A stretch of DNA of 64,000 bases from Paracoccus homiensis (GCF_900111675.1 NZ_FOHO01000012.1:42710-106709), one strand, 5' to 3'. Positions 50,424-59,848 are shown, counted from the first letter of the stretch. Program-made: numbers and translations. The notes: generated by a model not told the origin, from the letters alone.

Positions 50424-51385
50424 AATCCAATCCGCTCGCCCCACTCGTCGACATCATTATTCCCACCTACAACCGCGCGCATCTAATCGACAGCGCCATC
50501 CGCGCCGCGCTGGATCAAAGCTGGTGGAACATCCGTGTAACGGTGATTGACGATGCCAGCACGGATGTCACCGCGGAGGCGGTGGCGCCCTACCTTGAGC
50601 ATCAGAAGTTCAACTACGTCCGGCTCGCGCGAAACGTCGGCACGGCACAGGCCAAGAACGTGGGCCTGTTGTTGACCGACGGCGATGCGGTCACCTTCCA
50701 CGATTCCGACGACATCCCTCATCGCGACAAGGTGCTCCACCAGGTTCGCGTGCTGACCGCGCAGGACGTGCGAGCCAATGAATGCTTGAACTGGCGTCTT
50801 GCAGGCAAGCAGGGTGGGCAAGAGCTGGAGGTGAGTGCCGTCCTGACCCATCATGAACTGATCCTGCCAGACGGTCGGCGGGTTGAGATCCGGCGCGACC
50901 TGTCGCTGCTCGATGACGTGTTCCCGAACCTCCAGATGGGTTCGCAGGTCCCAGGCGAATGGACGCATATCAACTCGGGCCTCTTTCGCGCCGGCGTGTT
51001 CCGACGCCTTGGCGGTTTCGCGGATTGCATCGAGGAGGACCGCGAGTTTCGCAACCGATTGATTCTCGAAGGTGAGGTCATCTGGATCGTGCCGGAACTG
51101 CTCCTGACGAAGATCGAAACGCCCGACAGCCTGACACAGTCCTCGGCATCAGATTACGACAGCGCGCGCCGTCGGATGGACCGGGCGGAGGTCTGGGCAA
51201 AGGTCGAGGCATGGCGGGCAGGCAGAAGGGTCGTCCCCGTGCCGGTGGATATACCTAACCTTGAGGTTGCGCAGGTCAGTCGCCCCGCTTGCCTAAACCT
51301 CCGCGATATCCCGATGACACAGGCGACCGCAGCGTGGGTTACAAACATTTTCTCTGGTCCTGCGGAACAGGTAGCAATGCAATGA
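50420..51385 (+). CDS. Soluble glycosyltransferase family 2
   Basis: The 321-aa product has a GT-A fold start (VDIIIPTYNRAHLIDSAIRA, VIDDASTD) and the metal-binding FHDSDDIPHRDK, followed by WTHINSGLFRAGVF and the acidic EEDREFRNRL. It transfers a sugar from a nucleotide donor. Start overlaps the previous stop (ATGA). Likely acts on the same product as the neighbouring transferases. Confidence 0.85.
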   Translation: MKSNPLAPLVDIIIPTYNRAHLIDSAIRAALDQSWWNIRVTVIDDASTDVTAEAVAPYLEHQKFNYVRLARNVGTAQAKNVGLLLTDGDAVTFHDSDDIPHRDKVLHQVRVLTAQDVRANECLNWRLAGKQGGQELEVSAVLTHHELILPDGRRVEIRRDLSLLDDVFPNLQMGSQVPGEWTHINSGLFRAGVFRRLGGFADCIEEDREFRNRLILEGEVIWIVPELLLTKIETPDSLTQSSASDYDSARRRMDRAEVWAKVEAWRAGRRVVPVPVDIPNLEVAQVSRPACLNLRDIPMTQATAAWVTNIFSGPAEQVAMQ

Positions 51386-52434
51386 AATCGATCCGGCATG
51401 AAACCGCGCCAGCGCGGATTGCCATCGTGGACCCGTGCAGCGCGGCTGGCTACGATTTGCCCGATATCGACACCGGCGGGCTCGGCGGCACCGAGGCCAC
51501 GGTGCTGCGCGTTGCCAGCGGTTTGCACACCGGGTTCGACATCACCCATTTCCAGAGCGGCCGCACCGAAATGCGGCTTTCGCACGCCGGTCTGCTCTGC
51601 CCGCTGTTCGATCTGGACGCGACCGGTAACTTCGATGCCATGATCGTGATCAACCGCTGGAAAGTCGCGCTGAAGCTGCGCAAGCGGTATCCCGACACAG
51701 CCATCTTCCTGTGGCTGCATGTCTATCCGGGTCGCCATAACCGCAAGATGGGCGCGGCTCTGAAAGAGGCGGGTATTCTCGTCATCTGCGTATCGCACAC
51801 CCATTCCCGCCAGTTGCAGGCGTTTCTGGGCGACGAAGCCACACCGCAGCTCCACGTGATTTACAACCCGCTAGACAACGATCTACGACCTGACGCGACG
51901 CCGCGCGATCCGAACCGGCTGCTCTTTGCCAGCTCTCCGCACAAGGGGCTGGCGCAGGTGTTCGCGCAATTTGCGGCGCTGCGTAAACACCTTCCGAAGC
52001 TAACCCTCGCGGTGGCCGATCCGGGCTATCTGCGGTGGAAGACCGGCCCGGTGCCGGAGGGTGTCATCTTCCTCGGCGCGCTGCCCCACCCGGAACTGAT
52101 CCGCCAGATGCGCCGCGCCTCGTGCTTGTTCTATCCCCAAACCGCTTTTGCCGAGACCTTCGGCTTGGTGCTGGCCGAGGCGAATGCGGTCGGCACGCCG
52201 GTCCTCGTGCATCAGGGTCTCGGCGCCAATGACGAGATCGTCTCGGATGCGCGGCAATGGGTGAATGGCGCCGACCCGAGCGAGATTTTACAACGCATTG
52301 ACGCATGGCGTCAGTCGCCGCCGGAGGTGAGAGGCAATCCGGCTTTCCGCCTTAGCGAAGTTGCCCAGCAGTGGGCGCGGCTTCTGCGCTCTGGGGCAGC
52401 CGTTCAGGGCAAGGCTCGTGAGGTGCAGCCATGA
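51382..52434 (+). CDS. Glycosyltransferase family 4
   Basis: The 350-aa GT-B protein has DTGGLGGTEATVLRVASGL near the N-terminus and VICVSHTHSRQL. The GT4 end carries LLFASSPHKGLAQVFAQFA, GVIFLGALPHPELIRQM and the nucleotide-sugar motif FAETFGLVLAEANAVGTPVL. ATG overlaps the upstream stop. Substrate unknown. Confidence 0.85.
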   Translation: MKSIRHETAPARIAIVDPCSAAGYDLPDIDTGGLGGTEATVLRVASGLHTGFDITHFQSGRTEMRLSHAGLLCPLFDLDATGNFDAMIVINRWKVALKLRKRYPDTAIFLWLHVYPGRHNRKMGAALKEAGILVICVSHTHSRQLQAFLGDEATPQLHVIYNPLDNDLRPDATPRDPNRLLFASSPHKGLAQVFAQFAALRKHLPKLTLAVADPGYLRWKTGPVPEGVIFLGALPHPELIRQMRRASCLFYPQTAFAETFGLVLAEANAVGTPVLVHQGLGANDEIVSDARQWVNGADPSEILQRIDAWRQSPPEVRGNPAFRLSEVAQQWARLLRSGAAVQGKAREVQP

Positions 52435-53522
52435 AAACGGGCCCCTTCGCATTTTGGCAAGTGCCGAATTTGAAAGGTCTATCCCTGCCCCCGCACGTGA
52501 CGGATGGTCTGCGGGCCGCAGCTGACGCCGAGGAGTGCGGCGAGCGCCCTGTTTCCCGTTCGATCGCGCTGCTGAGTGAAGCCGGCCTGCTCGGCGATGA
52601 CGGCAGCGCCGACCCTATCTGCACCGCGCGGGCGCTGATGCAGGTCGGAGCTGCGAACCTCAGTGTTGGCCGGCTCTGGGAGGGGCATGTGAATGCACTT
52701 CGGCTGATCCATCTTTACGGGTCAGCCGCATTGAAGCTCAATGTGGACGCCCTGATCGCCGAGGGCGCCGTGCTCGGCGTTTGGGGTGCGGACGGACCTG
52801 TGCCTGTCACACTAGACACAAGCGGTACGCGGCTGCAGGGGGCCAAGCGTTTTACCTCAGGCCTTGGCACGGTCAGCCATGCGCTCGTGAGCGTGGGCGG
52901 CGATGTCGGCGTTCGGCTGGCACTGGTCGATGTGCGTGACCCCGACCGTTCCGACACCTCTTGCTGGAACATGCAAGGAATGCGGGCGTCAGCCTCGGGC
53001 AATTACGATTTTTCCGGGCTGAAAGTGCAGGACTGGATCGGCGGCCCAGACGATTACCTGAAGGAGCCGAATTTTGTCGGCGGTGTCTGGCGAATTGCTG
53101 CGTTGCAGGCGGGGGCAACCATCGGTTTGCTGGACCGGGCCGCGACCGATCTGCGCGCCATGGACCGGATGCAGACCGAGGCGCAACAGGCCCGCCTGAT
53201 GACCGTGTTGACCCGGGCCTGGGCCGGCGCCGCGCTGACAGAACGCGCCGCGCAGGCCTCGGTTGATTGCTCTCTCGAGGCTGAGCAGATTGTCGCCACC
53301 TCCATCGCGGCGCGGCTCTTTACTGAAGAAGTCGGGCTCGATGCCATCCGCGCGAGCGAGCAGTCGATCGGGCTGCGCCATTTCGAGTCCGGTGCCGAAA
53401 CTGGACGCATTGCCCGCGACCTTGCGGTCTATATGCGTCAGGCCGCGCGCGACGCCTTTCTGCAAAGGACAGCCCGGCAGGCGTTGGGGCAGGACGATCG
53501 GGCATGGGGGGTCTTCGGATGA
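52431..53522 (+). CDS. Acyl-CoA dehydrogenase-like protein
   Basis: The 363-aa product resembles ACAD proteins: an N-terminal helical part with LLSEAGLLGDDG and GAANLSVGRLWEGHVNALRL, a middle beta domain (LGVWGADGPVPVTLDTSGTR, GAKRFTSGLG), and a C-terminal four-helix part with GLRHFESGAETGRIARDLAVYMRQA. Whether FAD and an acyl-CoA substrate bind is uncertain; such variants occur in biosynthetic clusters. It overlaps both neighbours by 4 bases. Possibly modifies an acyl chain of the glycan or lipid made here. Confidence 0.75.
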   Translation: MKTGPFAFWQVPNLKGLSLPPHVTDGLRAAADAEECGERPVSRSIALLSEAGLLGDDGSADPICTARALMQVGAANLSVGRLWEGHVNALRLIHLYGSAALKLNVDALIAEGAVLGVWGADGPVPVTLDTSGTRLQGAKRFTSGLGTVSHALVSVGGDVGVRLALVDVRDPDRSDTSCWNMQGMRASASGNYDFSGLKVQDWIGGPDDYLKEPNFVGGVWRIAALQAGATIGLLDRAATDLRAMDRMQTEAQQARLMTVLTRAWAGAALTERAAQASVDCSLEAEQIVATSIAARLFTEEVGLDAIRASEQSIGLRHFESGAETGRIARDLAVYMRQAARDAFLQRTARQALGQDDRAWGVFG

Positions 53523-54220
53523 ATGTCGCCGACCATCCTGACCAAGCCGTGTTCGAAGGCCGCGAGAAATTCGTGGTGCTGGCACCGCACCCCGACGATG
53601 AATCGCTGGCCTGTGGGGCGCTGCTGGCGCGTGCCTTCGCTGGTGCGGGTGCGCATGTGATATGCCTGACGAATGGCAGTGCCAGCCATCCCGGGTCTCG
53701 CGCGTGGCCCCCTGAGCGGCTAGGCGTTCTGCGTTGCGCCGAGCTTACCCGCGCCATCGAATGCCTCGGCGGCACAGCGCGCGACCTGACCTGGATGGGC
53801 TTGCCCGACGCGGCTCTTTATCGCGTCGATCCGCAGGATGTCACGGCACGGCTTGAAAACACAATCGCACAGACAGGCGCAAGGCATGTCTTCGTGCCAG
53901 CGCGTGAAGATCACCATGAGGATCATCAGGCTACCGCTGCCTTCGCGACGGCGCTTCGCACGAAGAGGCCTGACTGGATATTTCATAGCTATCCTGTTTG
54001 GTCCAGATGGGACGACCCGGATTTTGCAAACAGCATCGCACCCTATGCGCCGATCTTCTTGGCGCCGGAGGAGCATGAGGCGCGCAAGCGCACCGCCATC
54101 GCCGCACACCGTTCCCAGCTGGGTCAGGTGGTCGCGGACGATCCTTTGGGCTTCGTGCTTCCGTCGGGTTTCATCGAACGCTTCGCCAGCGAAGACGAGA
54201 TCTTCTGGAGGATGCCGTGA
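53519..54220 (+). CDS. PIG-L/LmbE-family N-deacetylase
   Basis: The 233-aa product has the zinc motif A-P-H24-P-D-D27-E (LAPHPDDESLACGALLA) and the distal pair in REDHHEDHQATAAF. PIG-L enzymes remove acetyl groups from N-acetyl-hexosaminyl lipids or small glycosides. Starts with ATG overlapping the ACAD stop, GGGGGTCTTCGG upstream. Its presence suggests that the pathway goes through an N-acetyl sugar. Confidence 0.88.
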   Translation: MNVADHPDQAVFEGREKFVVLAPHPDDESLACGALLARAFAGAGAHVICLTNGSASHPGSRAWPPERLGVLRCAELTRAIECLGGTARDLTWMGLPDAALYRVDPQDVTARLENTIAQTGARHVFVPAREDHHEDHQATAAFATALRTKRPDWIFHSYPVWSRWDDPDFANSIAPYAPIFLAPEEHEARKRTAIAAHRSQLGQVVADDPLGFVLPSGFIERFASEDEIFWRMP

Positions 54221-54783
54221 TGGGCGTAGGCCTAGAACATCTGAATGCGCTTTATGCCGATAGTGCGGACCCGTGGAATTTCGCGGAGAGCAGTTACGAA
54301 CAGGACAAGTTCACAGCGACCCGCGCAGCGCTGTCGCGTCCGCGCTATGAGGGCGCTTTTGAGCTGGGCTGCGGGAATGGCCAGCTTGCTCGACACCTCG
54401 CGCCGCTATGCAACACTTATACCGGCATGGACGCCGTGGAAGTCGCCGTGGAGACCGCTCGGCGCACACTTCCACAGGCGTGTTTCCTACAAGGCTTCTA
54501 CCCCTGCGCCTTGCCGAAATACGCCTTCGACCTGCTGATCCTGTCCGAGATCCTATACTTCCTTGACCCCAGTGCTTTAAAAACCCTTGCCCGCGACATT
54601 GCCACGTTCTGGTCCCGGGCCGAGGTGATCTGCGTGACCTACTTGGGTCAGACCGGCCACGGGCTGCAGGGACAGGAGGCGCTGCAGATCTTCACCGCCG
54701 CGCTCGACACACATGCGTTCGAAGCCGTGACACGGACCGAAGGGTATCGCATCGACCGCGGAGTGCCGGAGGATGCGTCATGA
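54220..54783 (+). CDS. NodS-like SAM-dependent methyltransferase
   Basis: The 187-aa product has the SAM motif FELGCGNGQLARHLA, then YTGMDAVEVAVETARR and DLLILSEILYFLDPSALKTL, and begins with the NodS-like LNALYADSADPWNF. NodS proteins N-methylate a deacetylated chito-oligosaccharide; pairing with a PIG-L deacetylase here would fit methylation of the freed amine. The start is ATG 54220 (or GTG 54217) with GGAGG upstream; it shares a base with the preceding stop. Confidence 0.85.
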   Translation: MGVGLEHLNALYADSADPWNFAESSYEQDKFTATRAALSRPRYEGAFELGCGNGQLARHLAPLCNTYTGMDAVEVAVETARRTLPQACFLQGFYPCALPKYAFDLLILSEILYFLDPSALKTLARDIATFWSRAEVICVTYLGQTGHGLQGQEALQIFTAALDTHAFEAVTRTEGYRIDRGVPEDAS

Positions 54784-55844
54784 CCAGGCCCCAACCCCCG
54801 GATATCGCTATCGTTATCCCAGCTCGCAACGAGGCTGCGCGGATTGCCGATTGCCTGACTGCACTGGCCGGACAAGTCAGCGAGCGTGTAAGGGTGATCC
54901 TTGTGGTCAACAACACCACGGACGGCACTGCCGGTTTGGCCCGCAAGGTCGCCAGCAGGAACGGGATCAACCTGTCGGTGCTGGAATGCACATTGGCCGC
55001 GCACGAAGGCGTCGGCACCGCGCGCAGGATGGGCTGCGATCACGCGCTGCGCACCATACCGGACCTGCGCAGCCTTCTTACGACGGATGCCGATTGCATC
55101 GTGGCACCGGACTGGATCGCGCGAAACCTCGCGCACTTGGACGAGGCTGATGTGGTTTGTGGCAGGATCGAACCAATGGCGTCCGAAACCGAGATCCTCG
55201 TTAGGATAGATGCACAGCTCGGCGTGCTGGAAGCTACCTATCGCCGACTTGTGCAGGATTTCTTTGCCCGCTACGTTCCGGGCCACGCGGAAATTGCAGG
55301 CACCCATGGCGAAGCCGCCGGGGCGAGTCTGGCTCTTACGCGGGAAGCCTACGTAATGGCGGGCGGCTTCGCCGCCGTCAAATGCGGCGAGGACCGTCGC
55401 ATTGTGCGCGCGCTGCGCTTGGCCGGGGCCAGGGTTCTCCATTCCGATGACGTTACCGTGCAGGCCTCGTGCCGCCTAACCGGTCGCGCGCCAGGTGGAA
55501 TGTCCCATGCTTTGAAGGAGCGCACGGACACAAGAGACTACCTGATCGACGATAGTCTGCCGCCGGCCGACTGGCTAATCCGGAAGGCCGGGTGCGGGTG
55601 CCTGGGCCCATGGCCGTTGCTGGTGCCTGCCCGGCTGAGGCTGAACGTGCGCGATCTCCCCCGCCACATCGAAATTCTCGAAACCTTCCGAAACTCAGAG
55701 CGGGTTCTGCCCGCCGCGAGAACACCGGCCGCATCGCTGTCCAAATGCCACGTGATTGGCGCTGCACCGGAAAGAAGAACGGCGATTATTCCTGCCGTCC
55801 CCTCACCGCAACCTTCGGCACGGTCAACCTTGAAAGGAGCCTGA
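54780..55844 (+). CDS. Glycosyltransferase family 2 with variable C-terminus
   Basis: The 354-aa product has a GT-A fold (IAIVIPARNEAARIADCLTA, VVNNTTDGTAG, LLTTDADCIVAPDW) and TREAYVMAGGFAAVKCGEDR. The last ~60 residues are Pro/Arg/Ala-rich with no domain. ATG overlaps the methyltransferase stop by 4 bases. It ends the seven-gene operon; the DUF892 gene follows after 1 base. Confidence 0.85.
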   Translation: MTRPQPPDIAIVIPARNEAARIADCLTALAGQVSERVRVILVVNNTTDGTAGLARKVASRNGINLSVLECTLAAHEGVGTARRMGCDHALRTIPDLRSLLTTDADCIVAPDWIARNLAHLDEADVVCGRIEPMASETEILVRIDAQLGVLEATYRRLVQDFFARYVPGHAEIAGTHGEAAGASLALTREAYVMAGGFAAVKCGEDRRIVRALRLAGARVLHSDDVTVQASCRLTGRAPGGMSHALKERTDTRDYLIDDSLPPADWLIRKAGCGCLGPWPLLVPARLRLNVRDLPRHIEILETFRNSERVLPAARTPAASLSKCHVIGAAPERRTAIIPAVPSPQPSARSTLKGA

Positions 55845-55845
55845 A

Positions 55846-56331
55846 ATGACTAAACTGAAAGATCTCTATATCGAAGAACTACAGGATCTCTGGTCCGCGA
55901 ATGAACAGATGTCGGAAGTGGTCTCGGCCATGGCCGACAAGGCGTCGGACAGTAAGCTGGCAGACCGGCTGAGTGCAGCCAAGGATGGAATTGACCAACA
56001 CACTCGCCTTTTGAAATTCCTTCTGGAAGCCGCGGATGCAGACATGAAGAAGGAACACTGCAAGGGCATGGAGGGGCTGGTGAAGGAGGCCCGTAGGCAC
56101 GCGCTAGACAGCGATATGAGCGGCGCCGCGCTGGATGTTGCGATCATCGCGCAATATCAGCGCATGTGCCACTACGGCATCGCCGGGTTCGGCACCACAA
56201 AGGCCTTTGCCGAGGCACTTGGCGATGACGACGCTATACGCAAGCTCGATGATGCGCTCGACAACATCTACGAGTCCGACGACTTCATGTCTGAACTGGC
56301 GCAACGTTCCCGCAATGTGGATGCGGCGTAA
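55846..56331 (+). CDS. Ferritin-like DUF892/YciE-type protein
   Basis: The 161-aa product begins MTKLKDLYIEELQDLWSANE, with the central HCKGMEGLVKEARRHALDSD and IIAQYQRMCHYGIAGFGTTK, the pattern of the YciE/DUF892 four-helix family that may bind a diiron centre and is general-stress induced. AAAGGAGCCTG precedes the ATG. A paralogue is at 62767-63267. Confidence 0.88.
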   Translation: MTKLKDLYIEELQDLWSANEQMSEVVSAMADKASDSKLADRLSAAKDGIDQHTRLLKFLLEAADADMKKEHCKGMEGLVKEARRHALDSDMSGAALDVAIIAQYQRMCHYGIAGFGTTKAFAEALGDDDAIRKLDDALDNIYESDDFMSELAQRSRNVDAA

Positions 56332-56405
56332 TGTACGATCATGCCGGGCCGGCCGCTTGGCCCGCCCGGTGTATCTGACAGTCTGCCCGAAGGGAGCCCC
56401 GACAG

Positions 56406-56522
56406 TTGGTCGGGATAAGAGAAATCATACTCGCGAAAATCCTGAGAGGTTCAACGCACGCGGTAATCCATCTGATTACCTTCAGCGTGGTCTTTCTCGC
56501 GATGATCAATCTCGCTGCCTGA
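56406..56522 (+). CDS. Possible very small membrane protein (38 aa)
   Basis: A TTG-started frame encodes LVGIREIILAKILRGSTHAV followed by IHLITFSVVFLAMINLAA, one hydrophobic span. AAGGGAGC is about 10 bases upstream. The rare start codon and lack of a family make it doubtful. Confidence 0.3.
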   Translation: MVGIREIILAKILRGSTHAVIHLITFSVVFLAMINLAA

Positions 56523-56561
56523 TTTACGGAGGATCATTGCTACGGGTCTTTACGCGGCGAT

Positions 56562-56819
56562 AATGAATGGAAATGGCTTAGCTCCAGTGCGTTGTCAGCC
56601 TCCATCAATTGCGTGATCGTATCGGTGGGCTTTTCGATCTAGGCCAGCAAATTCGGTAGCTTCAACAAAACCTTCGAAACCATGGCAGCGATCATCATCC
56701 TGCTGATTTGGTTATGTATCTCCGCAACCATCATATTGATGGGTGAAGACAAGAATGCGGAAATCGAGGCTCGAACCGCCCATGACACAACGGGAGAATT
56801 GGCCGAGCCGATGCGATAG
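56562..56819 (+). pseudogene. C-terminal remnant of a YihY/BrkB membrane protein
   Basis: A frame reading NEWKWLSSSALSASINCVIV and SVGFSI, then a TAG, then ASKFGSFNKTFETMAAIIIL and LIWLCISATIILMGEDKNAE matches the last ~85 residues of YihY/BrkB-family proteins. The N-terminal ~200 residues are missing and the stop is internal, so it is a decayed fragment. Confidence 0.7.
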
Positions 56820-56964
56820 GGGCGCGGAAAACCCCGACAGATTGAGCCCCATAAAAGGAAGATCCTAGGAGCCGTTCATCTACCGAAGGTTGGTCGGCGG
56901 CCCTAGTCCGCAGGGATAATCGCGTCGACCAACATGTCCACGGACCGACAATCTCGTTCGAGGA

Positions 56965-57819
56965 TCAGCCGCCGATAAGATCGCCGCCATTCGGATGGAG
57001 CACCTGTCCTGTCATATAGGACGCATCCTCGCAGGCAAGAAATAGCATCGAGGGTGCCACCTCATTTGGCTGGCCGGGGCGGCCAAGAGGCGCCGACATG
57101 CCAAAATCCTCTACCTTGTCGGGAGGAAACGAGGCGGGGATCAGAGGCGTCCAGATCGGGCCCGGCGCGACCCCGTTTACCCGGATCCCGCGAGGAGCCA
57201 GTTGCGATGACAATGCTCGGACGAACGAAAGGATTGCCCCCTTGCTGGAAGCGTAGTCGATCAGCAAATCTTGGCCGCGGTAGGCTGTCACCGAGGTGGT
57301 GCAGATGATAGATGCCCCCTTTTCAAGGTGCGGCAATGCCGCCTGTACCATGAAGAAATGGCCACCAATGTTCGTGCGGAAGGTGCGAAAAAGCTGTTCC
57401 TCGGATATTTCCGTGACGTTTTCGCGCGCGTGCTGTTCGGCGGCGTTGCAGACAGTCACGTCAAGCCTGCCGAATTCATTCAGGGTTCGGCTTACCGCCT
57501 CTTTGCAGAACGCTTTGTCGCCGACATCGCCATCCAGCAGCAGCGCCTCGCTGCCTTCGTCCTCTACCAATTGGCGTGTCTTTCTGGCATCGTCATGCTC
57601 GTCCAGGTAGAGGATCGCGAGCTTCGCGCCCTCGCGCGCGAAAAGCGCCGCTGTAGCCCGACCGATCCCAGAATCGCCGCCGGTGATAATGGCCACCTTG
57701 CCCTTAAGTCGCCCGGCGCCCGGATAGCGCGGTATGTACTCAGGTTCGGGAACCATCCGGGATTCGATGCCAGGTTGCCTGTCCTTGGTCTCCAGTTTGT
57801 CCAAGTCTGCGCTGCTCAT
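56965..57819 (-). CDS. Short-chain dehydrogenase (YhxC/YdaD-like)
   Basis: The 284-aa product has an N-terminal extension (about 40 residues, with QPGIESRMVPEPEYIPRYPG). The cofactor loop is TGGDSGIGR (46-54), NAAEQH is the NAG-like motif, and the catalytic set is S176, Y189, K193 (TTSVTAYRGQDLLIDYASSK). The ending is MTGQVLHPNGGDLIGG. This SDR subgroup is common in general-stress operons. GAAAGGTGATTGGATC precedes the ATG. Confidence 0.88.
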   Translation of the reverse strand: MSSADLDKLETKDRQPGIESRMVPEPEYIPRYPGAGRLKGKVAIITGGDSGIGRATAALFAREGAKLAILYLDEHDDARKTRQLVEDEGSEALLLDGDVGDKAFCKEAVSRTLNEFGRLDVTVCNAAEQHARENVTEISEEQLFRTFRTNIGGHFFMVQAALPHLEKGASIICTTSVTAYRGQDLLIDYASSKGAILSFVRALSSQLAPRGIRVNGVAPGPIWTPLIPASFPPDKVEDFGMSAPLGRPGQPNEVAPSMLFLACEDASYMTGQVLHPNGGDLIGG

Positions 57820-58090
57820 GATCCAATCACCTTTCTTTCAGTCATAACCCTAACGGGCCATCCTCGTTCCCAAACGCATCGTCTAATCTCCCACGACGCT
57901 CCGCCTGCTGAAGCCTCTACAGAGCGGAAGAATGGGCGTTTCGACGCGCTTGCAAGCATCGCTACTTCGAACTGAGCTATCGCGAAGGCCATGCCACCGC
58001 CTTTCCCGTGCTGGCATCTGGGTTTAAGGATCTGCTCTGCTCGGCAAAGGCAAGTTGGATCGATGCCTTTTGCCCGGCTAGACAAAACAG
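57820..58090. other. Intergenic stretch
   Basis: About 270 bases containing the promoter of the minus-strand SDR gene; no gene supported. Confidence 0.5.
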
Positions 58091-58119
58091 GAAAAGCCCG
58101 GCCGCGTCGCGCCCGGGCT
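58091..58119 (-). terminator. Terminator of the PfpI-family gene
   Basis: On the minus strand AGCCCGG and CCGGGCT pair around an 11-base loop, followed by TTTTCCTGTTTT. It lies 29 bases after the stop at 58148. Confidence 0.7.
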
Positions 58120-58147
58120 GATTTCAGTTGTACCTAGTCAATGCAGA

Positions 58148-58699
58148 TTACCGGCTATGCGCCCCTTCCCTGACCTCTTCGACAATCTTTGCGCAGAAAG
58201 CCGGGAGGTCGTCGGGGCTGCGCGAGGTGATCAGTCCCCTGTCCGCAACCACTTCTTGGTCCTCCCAGATCACGCCAGCATTTTCGAGATCGGTACGGAT
58301 GGAGTTATAAGATGTCATGCGTCGCCCCTTGGCAACACCTGCCTCGACCAGCAGCCAAGGGCCATGACAGATCGCAGCGACAATCTTGCCCGCATCATGG
58401 AAGGCCTGAACCAGCTTGACGGCGGCCTCTTCGGTTCGCAGCCTGTCGGGATTGATCTGCCCGCCTGGAAGGACAAGCGCGTGATAGACACCAGCATCGA
58501 CCTCAGCGATAGTGCGGTCAACCTGAACCGTCTCTCCCCAGTCACCATCCTTCCATCCTCTAATCGCATTACCGCCTGGTGAGGCGATCTCGACAATCGC
58601 TCCGGCCGTGCGCAATTCATCGCGCGGCACCTCAAGTTCGGATTGCTCGAACCCGTCTGTCGCCATGATCAGGATGCGAGTTTTTGAAATGTCGGTCAT
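58148..58699 (-). CDS. DJ-1/PfpI-family protein
   Basis: The 183-aa product carries the nucleophile elbow AAICHGPWLL (C111-H112) and E18 in GFEQSELEVPRDEL, as in YhbO/PfpI-type proteins that act as general-stress deglycases or proteases. The ATG at 58699 is chosen because AAAGGAGAGACGC precedes it; an upstream start at 58729 adds only basic residues. Lies next to the IS elements. Confidence 0.9.
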   Translation of the reverse strand: MTDISKTRILIMATDGFEQSELEVPRDELRTAGAIVEIASPGGNAIRGWKDGDWGETVQVDRTIAEVDAGVYHALVLPGGQINPDRLRTEEAAVKLVQAFHDAGKIVAAICHGPWLLVEAGVAKGRRMTSYNSIRTDLENAGVIWEDQEVVADRGLITSRSPDDLPAFCAKIVEEVREGAHSR

Positions 58700-59036
58700 G
58701 CGTCTCTCCTTTCGCACGAAGGCAACCACTCGGAAGTTCCGGTTAGCCGTGTCTGGGGTTTCAACCGGAGAAGTCGCGTAGTCGTTCCGTCGCTTTGCCC
58801 ATTCCGGCAGTTCTCCGCTTGCCGACCGTGTCGTTCAGTGAAGATCAGCGCGTGATTTTTGTTCGTCCGATTGATGATGGTCAACAGTCTGTTGGCTTGG
58901 GCTTCAAGCCAATTCGTTTCAGAAGCTTGGCATGGTTCAGGCTCCGCAAGGAGGCCTGATTGGTAAGCAGTCTCTACGTAAGCCTCCGGGGGCGGCCGTC
59001 TGATCTTGGGTTCGCTCCGATGGTAAGTCCGACCTT

Positions 59037-59441
59037 ATGTCCGACTTTATCAACCGCCCTCAAATCGAAGTTCTGTCTGCCGCCGATGGTGAACGCCGCC
59101 GGTATCGGTCGGATGATGATAAACTGCGCATTGTCGAGGAAAGCTTCGTCGGCCACCGCCAAGCGGCAGCCACAGCGCGGCGGCATGGTATTTGCCGATC
59201 ACTGCTGACAACCTGGCGGCGACAGTATCGCAACGGTGAGCTTGGGTCTTCTCGCCCGGTATCGTTCGCGCCGGTGACCATGACGAAAGCGCCCGCGTCG
59301 CAGACCAATTTAGCTGATCCCTGTCTGCCCCTGGACTGTCAGGTTGAGATAGCCCTGACGAATGGTCGCCGGGTCATCGTGCCGGTTGGGGTGGAGCCCG
59401 CAGCGCTTGCGCGGATCCTGGCAGTGGTGGACGGGCAATGA
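59037..59441 (+). CDS. tnpA: IS66 accessory protein TnpA
   Basis: The 134-aa product has a transposase-8-like helix-turn-helix (RYRSDDDKLRIVEESFVGHR, ATARRHGICRSLLTTWRRQY), which helps transposition by binding IS ends. It overlaps tnpB by 4 bases. Confidence 0.88.
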   Translation: MSDFINRPQIEVLSAADGERRRYRSDDDKLRIVEESFVGHRQAAATARRHGICRSLLTTWRRQYRNGELGSSRPVSFAPVTMTKAPASQTNLADPCLPLDCQVEIALTNGRRVIVPVGVEPAALARILAVVDGQ

Positions 59442-59788
59442 TCGCGTTTCCGGCTGGCGTGAAGGTTTGGATTGCGGGCGGCACCACCGATATGCGGCGA
59501 GGTATGAACACGCTGGCGCTACAGGTGCAGGAAGGGCTCGGCCGCGATCCCCATGCGGGTGAGATCTTCTGCTTCCGAGGCCGCAAGGGCGATCTGGTCA
59601 AGATCCTCTGGCATGATGGCGTGGGCATGTCGCTTTACCTGAAGCGCCTGGAGGCAGGCAAGTTCATCTGGCCGGTGAGCCGGTCGGGCGAAGCGGTGCA
59701 GATCTCGGCGGCGCAGTTGGGCTATCTTCTGGAAGGCATTGATTGGCGCAATCCGCGTTGGACGCAACGCCCTATAAAGGCTGGATAA
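59438..59788 (+). CDS. tnpB: IS66 accessory protein TnpB
   Basis: The 116-aa product has the conserved VKVWIAGGTTDMRRGMNTLA, DPHAGEIFCFRGRKGDLVKI and LWHDGVGMSLYLKRLEAGKF of IS66 Orf2. Required for transposition, with unknown biochemical role. Start overlaps tnpA. Confidence 0.95.
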   Translation: MIAFPAGVKVWIAGGTTDMRRGMNTLALQVQEGLGRDPHAGEIFCFRGRKGDLVKILWHDGVGMSLYLKRLEAGKFIWPVSRSGEAVQISAAQLGYLLEGIDWRNPRWTQRPIKAG

Positions 59789-59848
59789 ATTTCGACTAAA
59801 AGCCTATTTTTAATGGTGTCCCGTGGCTCCGGCTGGTAAATATCGGCC

